36,956 bases of DNA from XYB2-FULL-45-11 sp964360375. GTDB taxonomy: Bacteria > Patescibacteriota > Patescibacteriia > UBA9934 > GWF2-40-263. Position 1 is the first letter of the stretch; each line of letters starts with the position of its first letter. This document shows positions 1-6,669 of the stretch, piece after piece. The notes below the pieces were generated by a model. It made no database searches, was not told where the DNA came from, and saw only the letters and a list, made by a program, of their open reading frames with translations. Position numbers and translations under genes: made by a program. The stretch covers positions 1 to 36,956 of the forward strand of contig CAYHWG010000003.1 of the NCBI GenBank assembly GCA_964360375.1. The letters run 5' to 3'.

Positions 1-296
1 GTTCCGATTGGAAAAAATTTTTCTGTTGAGTCGATCAAATCAAAGACTGTGTCCTGTTTCTTTTTATCAAGCGAGATGCCCGCAGGTTTGTTCAGCATCA
101 AATAGAGTTTATTGTCTCGCACCCCGCGTTCACGACCGTTTACGCGTACCACATCCGCATCACCTACTTTGTCGCCGAGTTTTGCGGGACGGTTGTTCAA
201 AAAGACATTTCCGGACGCAATTAATCGGTCCGCCTCGCGACGCGAGCAGTAATGATGATCCGCAAGATATTTGTTGATACGCACTGGTTCAGACAT
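1..296 (-). CDS. RsuA/RluB/RluF-type rRNA pseudouridine synthase, N-terminal part (cut by window edge)
   Basis: The first 98 residues are visible. The protein opens with an S4 RNA-binding domain (INKYLADHHYCSRREADRL, about residues 6-60), followed by the LMLNKPAG strand that begins the catalytic domain of the RsuA/RluB/RluE/RluF family. These enzymes isomerise a specific uridine in 16S or 23S rRNA to pseudouridine. The catalytic Asp lies beyond the window edge, so the exact member cannot be named; the S4 domain excludes RluE. The ATG at 294-296 fits the conserved start of the family. A TACAAA box about 8 nt upstream (304-309, minus strand) would give a nearly leaderless mRNA, and no Shine-Dalgarno sequence is present. 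Confidence 0.85.
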   Translation of the reverse strand, partial: MSEPVRINKYLADHHYCSRREADRLIASGNVFLNNRPAKLGDKVGDADVVRVNGRERGVRDNKLYLMLNKPAGISLDKKKQDTVFDLIDSTEKFFPIG

Positions 297-328
297 ATAG
301 GCATTTGTAGGGGCGTGGTCTTGTCTTG

Positions 329-344
329 CCTGCCGGCAGGCAGG
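329..344. repeat. CCTGCCGGCAGGCAGG palindrome (family D)
   Basis: A GC-rich palindrome in the gap between two minus-strand genes. Close relatives lie at 1380-1395, 18161-18179 and, degenerate, at 34394-34416. It stands out from the AT-rich surroundings and looks like a dispersed short repeat. No gene function is visible in the rest of 297-399. Confidence 0.7.
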
Positions 345-399
345 TGCCCGTCCATGCACAATAGTTGATCGCGAACGATTTAGCAATGATGTAGGTAAA

Positions 400-434
400 T
401 GAAAAATAAAAAACACTTGAGATTTCTCAAGTGT
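400..434 (-). terminator. Intrinsic terminator of the 441-1244 gene
   Basis: On the minus strand ACACTTGAGA and TCTCAAGTGT form a near-perfect stem, followed by a T-rich tract, 7 nt past the stop codon. Confidence 0.85.
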
Positions 435-440
435 AAGGGG

Positions 441-1244
441 TTAGTGACCTGGCCATTCGTTCATGCCGCCACCGCCGGAAGGACGAGACTTCTTTGGAGG
501 TTTTGCAGGAATGATTTTCGCAGCCTTTGGCGATTTTTCCGATTTTGGTTTTGCAACAGATCCTGTTGTCGGTGTCGGATCCGTAGAACCAAGCATCGCA
601 TCGATGACTTTGTCCTCAGCCTTTTCGCGAACTTTGGCGAGTGCCTTTTCAATCTTTGTCGGTGGTGATGGAATCTGCGGAGCCTGTGGGGTGATACTGA
701 TTTCACCATTTTTCGAACTTTCCGAAAGGGCGTACCATGGAATTTTCACCACCATGACAAGGACAATGATTCCGAACAAGATAACCGATCCGGCAACAGC
801 CCAACCCAGTCCTTTTACCAACCAGCTCGTTTTGGGTGGCGTCGGTGTCGGCGGAGTTACAGCAGTAGCTACTGTCGCGACGACGGGAGCTGCTGCAGTT
901 GCTGTTGCTACAATGACTGCCGGTTTGACAGTTGCTTCCACCGGAATGATCGCTTCGTATGATTTGGACGGGTCTGTGTAATTTTCAATCAGCAAACGCT
1001 GATCACCGTATTTTGTAAATCCATCCATGGAGGTAAACACCAATTTCGCTCGATTGTTTTTTGTCCCATCGATATTCTCGATTTTTTTTGTGTGAAGGAC
1101 AAACAAGATGGAGCGATCTGGCGAACGAATTTCGTAGCTTTCTCCCATGTCTGTGACAGGATCAAGTCCTTCGAGAACAAACGTAAGCTCAAAGCGCTTG
1201 CCAAGGACGGGGTCCGGTGACGACAAATGTGAGTAGACAACCAT
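441..1244 (-). CDS. Single-pass membrane protein with C-terminal GGGG-MNEWPGH tail
   Basis: This is a 267-aa protein of unknown function. Residues 1-105 form a soluble domain rich in beta-strand-like segments. An Ala/Thr/Val/Pro linker (106-140) leads to one transmembrane helix at about 144-167, then a charged, Pro/Lys-rich tail. The last residues, PPKKSRPSGGGGMNEWPGH, nearly repeat the end of the unrelated secreted protein at 3278-4348, so the tail may be a sorting or anchoring signal. The start is supported by a GGGAGGT Shine-Dalgarno site 5-6 nt upstream of the ATG. The gene is monocistronic, with its own terminator and with rplT's terminator upstream. Which side of the membrane each end occupies cannot be read from the sequence. 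Confidence 0.85.
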   Translation of the reverse strand: MVVYSHLSSPDPVLGKRFELTFVLEGLDPVTDMGESYEIRSPDRSILFVLHTKKIENIDGTKNNRAKLVFTSMDGFTKYGDQRLLIENYTDPSKSYEAIIPVEATVKPAVIVATATAAAPVVATVATAVTPPTPTPPKTSWLVKGLGWAVAGSVILFGIIVLVMVVKIPWYALSESSKNGEISITPQAPQIPSPPTKIEKALAKVREKAEDKVIDAMLGSTDPTPTTGSVAKPKSEKSPKAAKIIPAKPPKKSRPSGGGGMNEWPGH

Positions 1245-1360
1245 TGTTACCTCCCTAGATTTTTTTGTTTTTGAATCGTGCGAATTTCGTCACGATGTCC
1301 GTATGTTGAAGGACAAAAAAGACTATCATGAAAAATGAAAAAAGTCAAGGTTTGCAATCA

Positions 1361-1414
1361 AAAAACGCCCTTCGATTTACCTGCCGGTAGGCAGGCATGC
1401 TCGGTGGGCGTTTT
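1361..1414 (-). terminator. rplT terminator carrying a family D palindrome in its loop
   Basis: On the minus strand AAAACGCCC pairs with GGGCGTTTTT, followed by a T run, 5 nt past the end of rplT. The loop contains the 16-nt palindrome CCTGCCGGTAGGCAGG (1380-1395), which can form its own hairpin. Confidence 0.85.
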
Positions 1415-1418
1415 ATGG

Positions 1419-1763
1419 TTATTTGATTTTTTCGACGATTTTTTCAAAGATAGCTGGATGATCTTTTCCAAGCGTGGAAAGGATTTTGCGATCAAGTTCG
1501 ATGTTTGCTTTGTGAAGCGCGTCGATGAGGCGGCTGTAGGTAAGACCGAGCGGTCGAACAGCTGCATTGATACGGACGGCGAAAAGGCGGCGAAATGATC
1601 GTTTTTTGTTGCGACGATCACGGTAAGCGTTGACACCTGCTTTCAAAACAGCGGGTCGTGCAAGACGGATGCTTGATTTGCGACGCCACATCATCCCTTT
1701 GGTTTTCGCAAGCAAACTCTTTCGACGTTTGACATGTTGGGTTCCGCGTTTAACTCGAGGCAT
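1419..1763 (-). CDS. rplT: 50S ribosomal protein L20
   Basis: This 114-aa protein has the full L20 length and signature: MPRVKRGTQHVKRRK at the start, a basic N-terminal arm, KGMMWRRKSSIRLARPAVLKAG, YRDRRNKKRSFRRL, and a C-terminal RLIDALHKANIELDRKILSTLG region. It binds 23S rRNA early in 50S assembly. It begins 4 nt after the rpmI stop codon with an AAGGA Shine-Dalgarno site, so it is co-transcribed and probably translationally coupled with rpmI in the conserved infC-rpmI-rplT order. A terminator follows directly. In model bacteria L20 represses this operon; no L20-binding structure could be identified here. Confidence 0.98.
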   Translation of the reverse strand: MPRVKRGTQHVKRRKSLLAKTKGMMWRRKSSIRLARPAVLKAGVNAYRDRRNKKRSFRRLFAVRINAAVRPLGLTYSRLIDALHKANIELDRKILSTLGKDHPAIFEKIVEKIK

Positions 1764-1767
1764 ATAA

Positions 1768-1962
1768 TTATCCTTGGGCGATTAACGTCTTCACGGTTTT
1801 TGTGAAAGACTCGGAAAGTGAAGCATCTCGGCGTTTCTTGCGGGTGATTTTTCCAGAATCGCGGCTATTAAAATGATTCTGCCCTGCGTAGCGCTTCAGA
1901 ACTTTTCCGGATTTTGTTACTTTAAGACGTTTTACCGTCGCTTTATGTGTCTTCGTTTTCAT
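1768..1962 (-). CDS. rpmI: 50S ribosomal protein L35
   Basis: This 64-aa protein has the L35 signature MKTKTHKATVKRLKVTKSGKVL, the RYAGQNHF motif, and a basic core GKITRKKRRDAS. It is the expected length and lies directly upstream of rplT, as in most bacteria. A GGAG Shine-Dalgarno site lies about 9 nt upstream of the ATG. The 222-nt gap to infC is unusually long for this operon and holds the repeat element at 2008-2166, which lies inside the transcript if the operon is still read from the infC promoter. Confidence 0.98.
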   Translation of the reverse strand: MKTKTHKATVKRLKVTKSGKVLKRYAGQNHFNSRDSGKITRKKRRDASLSESFTKTVKTLIAQG

Positions 1963-2007
1963 ATAAAAGTCTCCGGAAGTATATAAGAAGTTACTAAAAG
2001 CGTCAAG

Positions 2008-2166
2008 TGAGACCTCTCTAAAAGCGCATCTTTTCGCTGAACGGGCGCCCGTTCACCCCACTCTCCGCCAGAGGCGGATCCGCCTTTGGCGGAAACGTAG
2101 AAAACCTACGTTTCGTGTGTCCGACAGCCCGTTCAACGAAAATCTGCTACTTTTAGAGAGGTCTCA
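2008..2166. mobile_element. Palindromic MITE-like element, family B, copy 1
   Basis: A 159-nt element bounded by perfect 17-bp inverted ends (TGAGACCTCTCTAAAAG at the left, its complement at the right). The similarity of the two ends continues inwards for about 25 more bases with mismatches (GAACGGGC region). Inside are further palindromes: GAACGGGCGCCCGTTC, a GGCGGATCCGCC centre, and AACGTAG/CTACGTT. It has no coding capacity. A second copy with the same ends lies at 9224-9350 and a broken end at 34625-34650. It sits within the infC-rpmI-rplT operon. No obvious target-site duplication is seen. Confidence 0.8.
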
Positions 2167-2184
2167 ATATTGTTGCAAAACAAA

Positions 2185-2736
2185 TTAGGCTTTTGTGACG
2201 ATTGCGGTGAATTTTCCACCTTGATAGGTGACAACTTGTTCAATACGAAGCGTGTAGGTTGTTTGGAGCGTTGCGACAAATCGTTTAATGAGTTCTTCTG
2301 CTACATCACGATGGGCTTTTTCACGACCGCGCAGAGGAAGTTCAATATGGACTTTGTCTCCACGATCAAGAAATTTACTCGCTTGTGCAATGCGGACATC
2401 AAAGTCATGTGCGCCGATTCGAAACGTAAGACGCAAACCTTTTGTCTCCACTTCTTTTGATTGAGCCTTTTGTTTTCGAGCCTCTTTTTCTTTTTGATAT
2501 TTGAATGCGCCGTAATCCAGAATTTTGCAAACAGGAGGTTCCGCTTTTGGTGATACTTCAACCAAATCAAGTTCCTTTGTTCTTGCAATCGCTATAGCCT
2601 CTGCGGTATTCAGAATACCGAGTGGTTTTCCTTCATCATCAACAACACGCACTTCAGGTGCGGTTATTTTTTCGTTCATGCGAAATTTTTGAACGTGAAG
2701 ATTGGATTGTCGAGCTCTGTGACGGTGAATACGCAT
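2185..2736 (-). CDS. infC: Translation initiation factor IF-3
   Basis: This 183-aa protein carries the IF-3 N-domain (MNEKITAPEVRVVDDEGKP, LDLVEVSPKAEPPVCKILDYGAFKYQ), a Lys-rich linker (about residues 95-115) and the C-domain (GLRLTFRIGAHDFDVRIAQASKFL, RGREKAHRDVAEELIKRF). IF-3 binds the 30S subunit, blocks 50S joining and proofreads the initiator tRNA. I chose the first ATG, which adds a basic 19-residue extension (MRIHRHRARQSNLHVQKFR). The -10 box ends only 11 nt upstream of it, so the transcript is close to leaderless. The internal ATG at residue 20 lacks a Shine-Dalgarno sequence but remains possible. Confidence 0.97.
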   Translation of the reverse strand: MRIHRHRARQSNLHVQKFRMNEKITAPEVRVVDDEGKPLGILNTAEAIAIARTKELDLVEVSPKAEPPVCKILDYGAFKYQKEKEARKQKAQSKEVETKGLRLTFRIGAHDFDVRIAQASKFLDRGDKVHIELPLRGREKAHRDVAEELIKRFVATLQTTYTLRIEQVVTYQGGKFTAIVTKA

Positions 2737-2747
2737 AGGTTGAAAAG

Positions 2748-2776
2748 AGTATAATGTCGATACTGGAATAAATCAA
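2748..2776 (-). promoter_or_regulatory. Sigma-70-type promoter of infC
   Basis: On the minus strand TTGATT (2771-2776), a 17-bp spacer, then TATACT (2748-2753). The predicted start of transcription is about 4 nt before the chosen ATG. The promoter overlaps the divergent smpB promoter region. Confidence 0.8.
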
Positions 2777-2785
2777 GTAATTCGC

Positions 2786-2791
2786 TATACT
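2786..2791 (+). promoter_or_regulatory. -10 box of smpB (leaderless arrangement)
   Basis: TATACT on the plus strand, 8 nt before the GTG at 2800. No good -35 is visible. The predicted transcript begins almost at the start codon. Confidence 0.55.
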
Positions 2792-2799
2792 GTTTGCAT

Positions 2800-3240
2800 G
2801 TGCCAAAACTTGCCGTGAATAAAAAAGCCGCATTTGATTATGAACTTCAAGAGGAATATGAAGGCGGTTTGGTTTTACAGGGTTGGGAAGTAAAATCGGC
2901 AAAAGCAGGGCATGTGCAATTAAAGGGTTCGTTTTTACACGTTTTTAAAGATGAATTGTGGCTCAAAAATGCATTTATTAGTCCGTATGGACCGGCAGGG
3001 AATCGGGAAGTGGTTTCTGATCGCGACAGAAAAGTGTTGGTTCATAAACGTGAGCTGAAGCGACTTATTGGAAAAAAACAAACGGAAGGGTTCACGCTCG
3101 TTCCGGTGCGTATGTACACAAAAGGGAATTTGGTGAAGTTAGTGTTTGCTGTTGGAAAAGGAAAAAAGAAATTTGAAAAACGAGAGGCAATAAAAAAACG
3201 TGATGTGGATCGACAGATGAGACAAGATTTGAAAGGATAA
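2800..3240 (+). CDS. smpB: SsrA-binding protein SmpB
   Basis: SmpB binds tmRNA and brings it to stalled ribosomes for trans-translation. The 146-aa product matches the family: NKKAAFDYELQEEYEGGLVLQGWEVKSAKAGHVQLKGSF at the N-terminus (oligonucleotide-binding barrel), the WLKNAFISPY region, and a Lys/Arg-rich C-terminal tail (KKKFEKREAIKKRDVDRQ) that enters the decoding site. I place the start at the GTG at 2800 because MPKLAVNKKAAFDYE fits the family and the -10 box leaves almost no leader; a TTG six bases earlier is the alternative. The partner tmRNA gene lies 1.3 kb away on the other strand. Confidence 0.95.
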   Translation: MPKLAVNKKAAFDYELQEEYEGGLVLQGWEVKSAKAGHVQLKGSFLHVFKDELWLKNAFISPYGPAGNREVVSDRDRKVLVHKRELKRLIGKKQTEGFTLVPVRMYTKGNLVKLVFAVGKGKKKFEKREAIKKRDVDRQMRQDLKG

Positions 3241-3270
3241 AAAAAGCATCCGATTGTGTTCGGATGCTGT
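3239..3270 (-). terminator. Intrinsic terminator of the 3278-4348 gene
   Basis: GCATCCGA and TCGGATGC form an 8-bp stem. On the minus strand it is followed by seven T, some 10 nt past the stop codon. On the plus strand no T tract follows, so it is a poor terminator for smpB. Confidence 0.8.
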
Positions 3271-3277
3271 GAAGAGG

Positions 3278-4348
3278 TTAATGGCCTGGCCATTCTTGCA
3301 TGCCACCACCGGGAGAATTTTTCTTCGGCGGTTTTTTTGCAATTGGATTTTTTTCTTTCTTTTCTTTTTTCTTTTCCCCCTTCGCTTCTTTTGGAGGATC
3401 ATTGATTCGATCGATAATGGAAATGCTCGTTATGCTTCGACCAGGCTTGAATGCCTTGATCGTCTCTTTGATCGCGTTCCATCCACCTTTAGGTTCTTTC
3501 TCGATGACGAAGAGGCCTGCCCCTTTGTAAAACGGTTTTGCCGAATTGATAAAGGTTTTGATCTGTTCTGCATCTGTCTTTCCGCCGTACGTTCTTCCGA
3601 TCGGCACGAGTTCACAATGTGAATCTGGATAGCGCGAGCGAATGATGTCGAATTGTGCTTGTCCGTAGGCAAGTGCATTTTGCGGTTGCATCGTTACATT
3701 CTTTCCTTTTTCTTCCGCGACAAATTGCATCCAGTACTCCTGAGGCAAAAAATAGTCCGAGTACTTGAACGCGATGCCCCAGAGTTTCTTGTTCAGATTC
3801 ATGAGGTGCGGGAATGTCGATGACGCAAGAATTTTTCCTTTGTGTTTATCGACCTCCTTTCGAAGCATGCTGAAAACCTTTTCCCAATTTTTTGGATGTA
3901 TGTTTCGTTTGTCATGACTATACAATCCAAGATCGTCGATGATCACGCCATCTGCTCCCATAGAGAGTGTATCGCCCGCGAGCTCAACAGATTTTGAAAT
4001 CGACGTGTCGTTTGAAACGCGAGCCGTAAAATAACTGTATACGCGCATGCCCTCGGCATGAAACGCACTCACGAGATCTTTTGAAATTGCCGGTTCCCAT
4101 TTTTTGTTGACAATCGTCCCCCAACTTCCTCCGTCGTGACTTTTGATCATGACATAAGAAAACCCTTTTTCTTTGATGCCTTTTGCATATACTTCAGCCT
4201 TTTTTTTGTCTGTGGCCGCATCGACCGAAGATTTGAAGGTGAAGATGCCAAAGCCATCCATCTGCGCCGGCAAGTTCGGTGTGTTTGAAAAAGCGATGGA
4301 AGAGATAAACAAAGAAACGATGGAAAGAGCGACAAGTAATTGTTTCAT
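3278..4348 (-). CDS. Secreted putative glycoside hydrolase with C-terminal GGG-MQEWPGH tail
   Basis: This 356-aa protein starts with a signal peptide (MKQLLVALSIVSLFISSIAF, cleavage near residue 20-22). Residues about 30-300 resemble the DUF4015-like putative glycosyl hydrolase TIM barrel: YVMIKSHDGG, a conserved GADGVIIDDLGLYS segment with an Asp pair at about 138-139 that is the likely active-site strand, and PQEYWMQF. The C-terminus is a Lys/Glu/Pro linker ending in KKNSPGGGMQEWPGH, shared with the protein at 441-1244. The start is set by the signal peptide and an AGGAG site 4-5 nt upstream; the reading frame extends 34 codons further up without support. Substrate unknown. Confidence 0.8.
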   Translation of the reverse strand: MKQLLVALSIVSLFISSIAFSNTPNLPAQMDGFGIFTFKSSVDAATDKKKAEVYAKGIKEKGFSYVMIKSHDGGSWGTIVNKKWEPAISKDLVSAFHAEGMRVYSYFTARVSNDTSISKSVELAGDTLSMGADGVIIDDLGLYSHDKRNIHPKNWEKVFSMLRKEVDKHKGKILASSTFPHLMNLNKKLWGIAFKYSDYFLPQEYWMQFVAEEKGKNVTMQPQNALAYGQAQFDIIRSRYPDSHCELVPIGRTYGGKTDAEQIKTFINSAKPFYKGAGLFVIEKEPKGGWNAIKETIKAFKPGRSITSISIIDRINDPPKEAKGEKKKEKKEKNPIAKKPPKKNSPGGGMQEWPGH

Positions 4349-4361
4349 GGTTCTCCTAATA

Positions 4362-4376
4362 GACTCATTTTGAGTC
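4362..4376. promoter_or_regulatory. Palindrome in the 5' leader of the 3278-4348 gene
   Basis: GACTCA-TTT-TGAGTC, 14 nt before the start codon and just upstream of the ribosome-binding site. It could be a leader hairpin or an operator. Nothing decides between the two. Confidence 0.4.
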
Positions 4377-4421
4377 GAACGTTGTTTATAAGCAGTGAAC
4401 AGAACACTCAGGAAACGTAAA

Positions 4422-4450
4422 ATAATGACACACAAATGGGTTTTTGTCAA
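4422..4450 (-). promoter_or_regulatory. Promoter of the 3278-4348 gene
   Basis: On the minus strand TTGACA (4445-4450), a 17-bp spacer, CATTAT (4422-4427). The -35 is perfect and the -10 weak. The leader would be about 67 nt. Confidence 0.6.
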
Positions 4451-4461
4451 TTAAAATGTCT

Positions 4462-4490
4462 AAAAAATCGATGCAAAGGCATCGATTTTT
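4462..4490 (-). terminator. Terminator downstream of tmRNA
   Basis: A perfect 12-bp stem (AAAAATCGATGC and its complement, loop AAAG). Read on the minus strand it ends in a run of T, placing it about 90 nt past the tmRNA 3' end. It is symmetric enough to work in both directions. Confidence 0.75.
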
Positions 4491-4532
4491 GTTTTGTTTC
4501 ATTAAGATGGCCTGCCATCCTTCGCTAAAGCT

Positions 4533-4576
4533 ACGGAGGACATCCTACGCTCTTGATACAAATCCAGAGCGTAGGA
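4533..4576. repeat. Inverted repeat beside the tmRNA 3' end
   Basis: CATCCTACGCTCT and AGAGCGTAGGATG form a hairpin with a 12-nt loop, abutting the encoded CCA end of tmRNA. The neighbouring TTCGCTAAAGCTACGGAGGA looks like part of the same dispersed repeat. It may form part of the tmRNA precursor trailer. Confidence 0.6.
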
Positions 4577-4966
4577 TGGTGGAGTTGAGGGGAATTGAAC
4601 CCCTGTCTGATAAGTGTTTTTGCGAGGATGTTTGCAAGTTGAGTCTCGTTTGATGAATCATGCATGTTTAAAACGAGACAAAATGCATGCATGATCGCCG
4701 GTCGCAATTTAAAATAACAGAGATCGACAACCTGTTATTCGAGCTCGATGATTATAACACCTGCGTTTCATTATCGAACATCATGAAGGCAGATGGGTTA
4801 TGCGCGATTAGGCGAAAACCGGAGCGAATGATGGAGCGCGAAATGCGTTCTTGATCATCGCCATGACGTTTTTTGCAGTTGGCGTCTGTGTGAAGGATTT
4901 GCGAGGTTTCACACACACTCGACTTGATCACAGGCAAATCGACTCTCATCGATACCGATCAACCCC
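4577..4966 (-). ncRNA. ssrA: Transfer-messenger RNA (tmRNA)
   Basis: A 390-nt one-piece tmRNA that rescues stalled ribosomes with SmpB. The 5' end GGGGTTG pairs with CAACTCC before an encoded ACCA 3' end, with the G3-U70 wobble that directs alanylation. The T arm (CAGGGGTTCAATTCCCC) is intact. CCTGTGATCAAGT near the 5' end pairs with ACTTATCAGACAGG near the 3' end to give the long P2 helix. TGTGTGAA/TTCACACA marks PK1, and ATCATGCATG...GTCTCGTT...CATGCATGAT...AACGAGAC is a classic H-type pseudoknot. The resume codon GCA falls at RNA position 91 (4876 on the window), matching E. coli spacing. Confidence 0.95.
4808..4876 (-). other. tmRNA tag reading frame (22 residues)
   Basis: Starting at the GCA at RNA position 91, the frame encodes a 22-residue peptide that begins AKNVMAM and ends APVFA, followed by TAA. 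An Ala start and a small hydrophobic end with a final Ala fit proteolysis tags. The tag is longer than the roughly 10 residues of many bacteria. Confidence 0.8.
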
Positions 4967-4997
4967 GCATTTTGCACGTAGGGCACGTGCGAAATGC
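4967..4997 (-). other. Hairpin in the tmRNA 5' leader
   Basis: GCATTTTGCACGT and ACGTGCGAAATGC form a 13-bp stem (one wobble or mismatch) directly abutting the mature 5' end. A second palindrome, CGCGATCGATCGCG, follows at about 4998-5012. Both lie between the promoter and mature RNA and would be removed by RNase P. They may guide processing. Confidence 0.6.
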
Positions 4998-5017
4998 GCG
5001 ATCGATCGCGTGGCAAA

Positions 5018-5046
5018 AGTCTACGCAAAAATTTTGAAAATGTCAA
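5018..5046 (-). promoter_or_regulatory. tmRNA promoter
   Basis: On the minus strand TTGACA (5041-5046), a 17-bp spacer, TAGACT (5018-5023). Predicted start is near 5011, about 45 nt before the mature 5' end. Confidence 0.85.
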
Positions 5047-5057
5047 TCCACCCTGCA

Positions 5058-5197
5058 GAGACCGTTGCAATATTCATTTTTTTGTCATTGCGAGGAGTTC
5101 GACGACGAAGCAATCCTTGAATTTCGTACAAAAAGATTGCTTCGTCGTCGATGACTCCTCCTCGCAATGACACATCTGAGAGTTTTGCAACAGTCTC
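5058..5197. repeat. Nested inverted repeat frame around a family A hairpin
   Basis: GAGACCGTTGCAA (5058-5070) and TTGCAACAGTCTC (5185-5197) form an outer inverted repeat with one mismatch, enclosing the hairpin at 5083-5172. A similar frame surrounds the nearly identical hairpin at 34653-34742. The outer ends start with GAGAC, like the family B element ends. Confidence 0.6.
5083..5172. repeat. Family A hairpin (GIY-YIG-associated palindrome), solo copy
   Basis: A 90-nt hairpin with arms TGTCATTGCGAGG...GACGAAGCAATC and its complement. The right arm contains an extra CGATGACTCC-type block compared with the left arm. It differs from the copy at 34653-34742 by a single base. It is non-coding and sits between the tmRNA promoter and the AI-2E-type gene. 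Confidence 0.85.
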
Positions 5198-5212
5198 CTT
5201 GTGCATAATTTG

Positions 5213-5221
5213 TGTTATACT
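5213..5221 (+). promoter_or_regulatory. Extended -10 promoter of the 5230-8515 operon
   Basis: TGT-TATACT is an extended -10 box. The ATG at 5230 lies 8 nt beyond it, so the mRNA should be leaderless. No good -35 is visible. Confidence 0.65.
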
Positions 5222-5229
5222 TTCCCTGT

Positions 5230-6252
5230 ATGAAGTCAAATACGGTCATTAGTATTTCAACCGGAACGTTTTTAAAAGCCGTTGGTATTATTCTTGTGCT
5301 CGGTTTTTTGTGGTACATCAAAAATATCGTTGCCATTTGTCTCGTATCCGTTTTGCTTGCAACGCTCATTGAGCCCTTTGCAGAATGGTTTGCGAAGCGA
5401 AATATTCCACGATCCATCTCGGTTCTCATTGTCTACATTGTTTTATTATCGTTCATCACTTTGATTTCTGTCGGTATTGTTCCAGTGATCACAGATCAGT
5501 TTGTTCAATTAACCGCAAACAGCGCGACGTTTACAACAGATTTTTTTGCGGCGTTTTCGCGTGTCCAATCTTTTTCCGTTCAGCATGGATTTTCAGAAAA
5601 CATGATCAACAGTTTGCAAAGTTTACAAGAAGGATTTTCACAATCAATCGGCTCTGTCTTTACGACGGTCAAAGGATTTTTTGGCGGACTCGCGACTATG
5701 CTGATCATATTCGTGCTCACATTTTATATGGTGGCAGAAGGGGAAAAGATGCAAAAATATTTTAAATCTCTTGCTCCTGTTTACTATCAACCCTATTTGT
5801 CAGAAATGACAAAAAAAATTCAGATAAAAATTGGTGCATGGTTGCGCGGGCAACTTCTCCTCGGATTTATTATCGGCCTTGCAAGTTTTATTATCCTCTC
5901 GATACTCGGTGTTCGTTATGCACTTCTTCTTGCGATCATTGCCGGTTTTTGTGAAATGATTCCGTATGTAGGTCCAATTTTTGCAGCCATTCCAGCAATC
6001 ATTATTGCATTTGTGCAATCACCAATCCTCGCCATTATGGTTCTTGTGAGTTATCTTGTGATTCAGCAAATAGAAAACCATCTTCTCGTTCCAACGGTTA
6101 TGCAAAAAGTAACAGGCCTTAATCCGATCGTGAGCATCATCGCTCTCTTAGTAGGGGTCAAAATCGGAGGAATCTTAGGAGCGTTTTTTGCCATTCCTCT
6201 TGCAACAATGCTTATGGTTATTCTTGATGATACTTTTAAAGCATATCAATAA
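5230..6252 (+). CDS. AI-2E family membrane transporter
   Basis: This 340-aa integral membrane protein has the AI-2E/PerM layout: two N-terminal helix pairs, a soluble middle stretch (about 85-155), then the conserved C-terminal block RGQLLLGFIIGLASFIILS, FCEMIPYVGPIFAAIPA, QQIENHLLVPTVMQKVTGLNPIVSI and GGILGAFFAIPLATML. Family members export small molecules or act in ion homeostasis; the substrate here cannot be told. I chose the ATG at 5230 because the -10 box directly precedes it; a GTG at 5212 is upstream of the likely transcription start. It is the first gene of a tight operon, with 3 nt to the next gene. Confidence 0.9.
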   Translation: MKSNTVISISTGTFLKAVGIILVLGFLWYIKNIVAICLVSVLLATLIEPFAEWFAKRNIPRSISVLIVYIVLLSFITLISVGIVPVITDQFVQLTANSATFTTDFFAAFSRVQSFSVQHGFSENMINSLQSLQEGFSQSIGSVFTTVKGFFGGLATMLIIFVLTFYMVAEGEKMQKYFKSLAPVYYQPYLSEMTKKIQIKIGAWLRGQLLLGFIIGLASFIILSILGVRYALLLAIIAGFCEMIPYVGPIFAAIPAIIIAFVQSPILAIMVLVSYLVIQQIENHLLVPTVMQKVTGLNPIVSIIALLVGVKIGGILGAFFAIPLATMLMVILDDTFKAYQ

Positions 6253-6255
6253 TCT

Positions 6256-6669
6256 ATGTTTCATAAACGTTCTTGGTTTCCCTTTGTTGTTGTTTTTCTT
6301 ACGATCGTTCTTTTTGGTTTCTTCTACGTTTCTTATCGATCAAAATCTTTATCGATAAAAAATGCTCCCGCAACCGTTTCTTCTATTTCAGACGAATTAT
6401 ATAAAAAAAATATTTCCATCTACATCAAATCTTTTTTTGATAAATACCCATCGGCAAAAGATGACGCGGAACGTACAATGCTTGTTCAAGAATTGTTCAA
6501 TCAATTGTTGCATATGCGCGTGCCCATGCAGGAAAAAGATTTGCATCTTGAGCTTGCGCTTAGTTTGCAACAAATGAAAGATGGACTCGCGAATCATTCA
6601 CAAGATCTCCCGGAAGGATTCGCGCGATTAAAAGATGCTGTGACACAAACTTCCTGGCTTCATCTATGA
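6256..6669 (+). CDS. Membrane-anchored protein of unknown function
   Basis: This 137-aa protein has a basic start, one N-terminal transmembrane helix at about residues 8-27, and a soluble, mostly helical domain of about 105 residues. No family is recognised. It begins 3 nt after the AI-2E-type gene and overlaps the next start by 4 nt (ATGA), so it is translationally coupled in the operon. Confidence 0.8.
   Translation: MFHKRSWFPFVVVFLTIVLFGFFYVSYRSKSLSIKNAPATVSSISDELYKKNISIYIKSFFDKYPSAKDDAERTMLVQELFNQLLHMRVPMQEKDLHLELALSLQQMKDGLANHSQDLPEGFARLKDAVTQTSWLHL

Noticed and set aside
463..981. 172-codon plus-strand frame opposite the 441-1244 gene
   Set aside because: Its Gly/Val/Thr-rich stretch mirrors the Ala/Thr/Pro linker of the true gene. 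The true gene has a Shine-Dalgarno site and terminator.
4752..4949. Open frame through tmRNA giving a 43-residue tag ending NETQVL
   Set aside because: It would start at a GCC five nucleotides before the GCA, is too long, and has an untypical end. The GCA frame starts at RNA position 91 and ends in APVFA, which fits tmRNA tags much better.
5021..5239. Short frames inside the TCATTGCGAGG hairpins (phrases such as SLRGGVIDDEAIF and GLLRRRTPRND)
   Set aside because: The same peptide strings recur at each hairpin copy because the DNA repeats. They are by-products of the palindrome, not genes.
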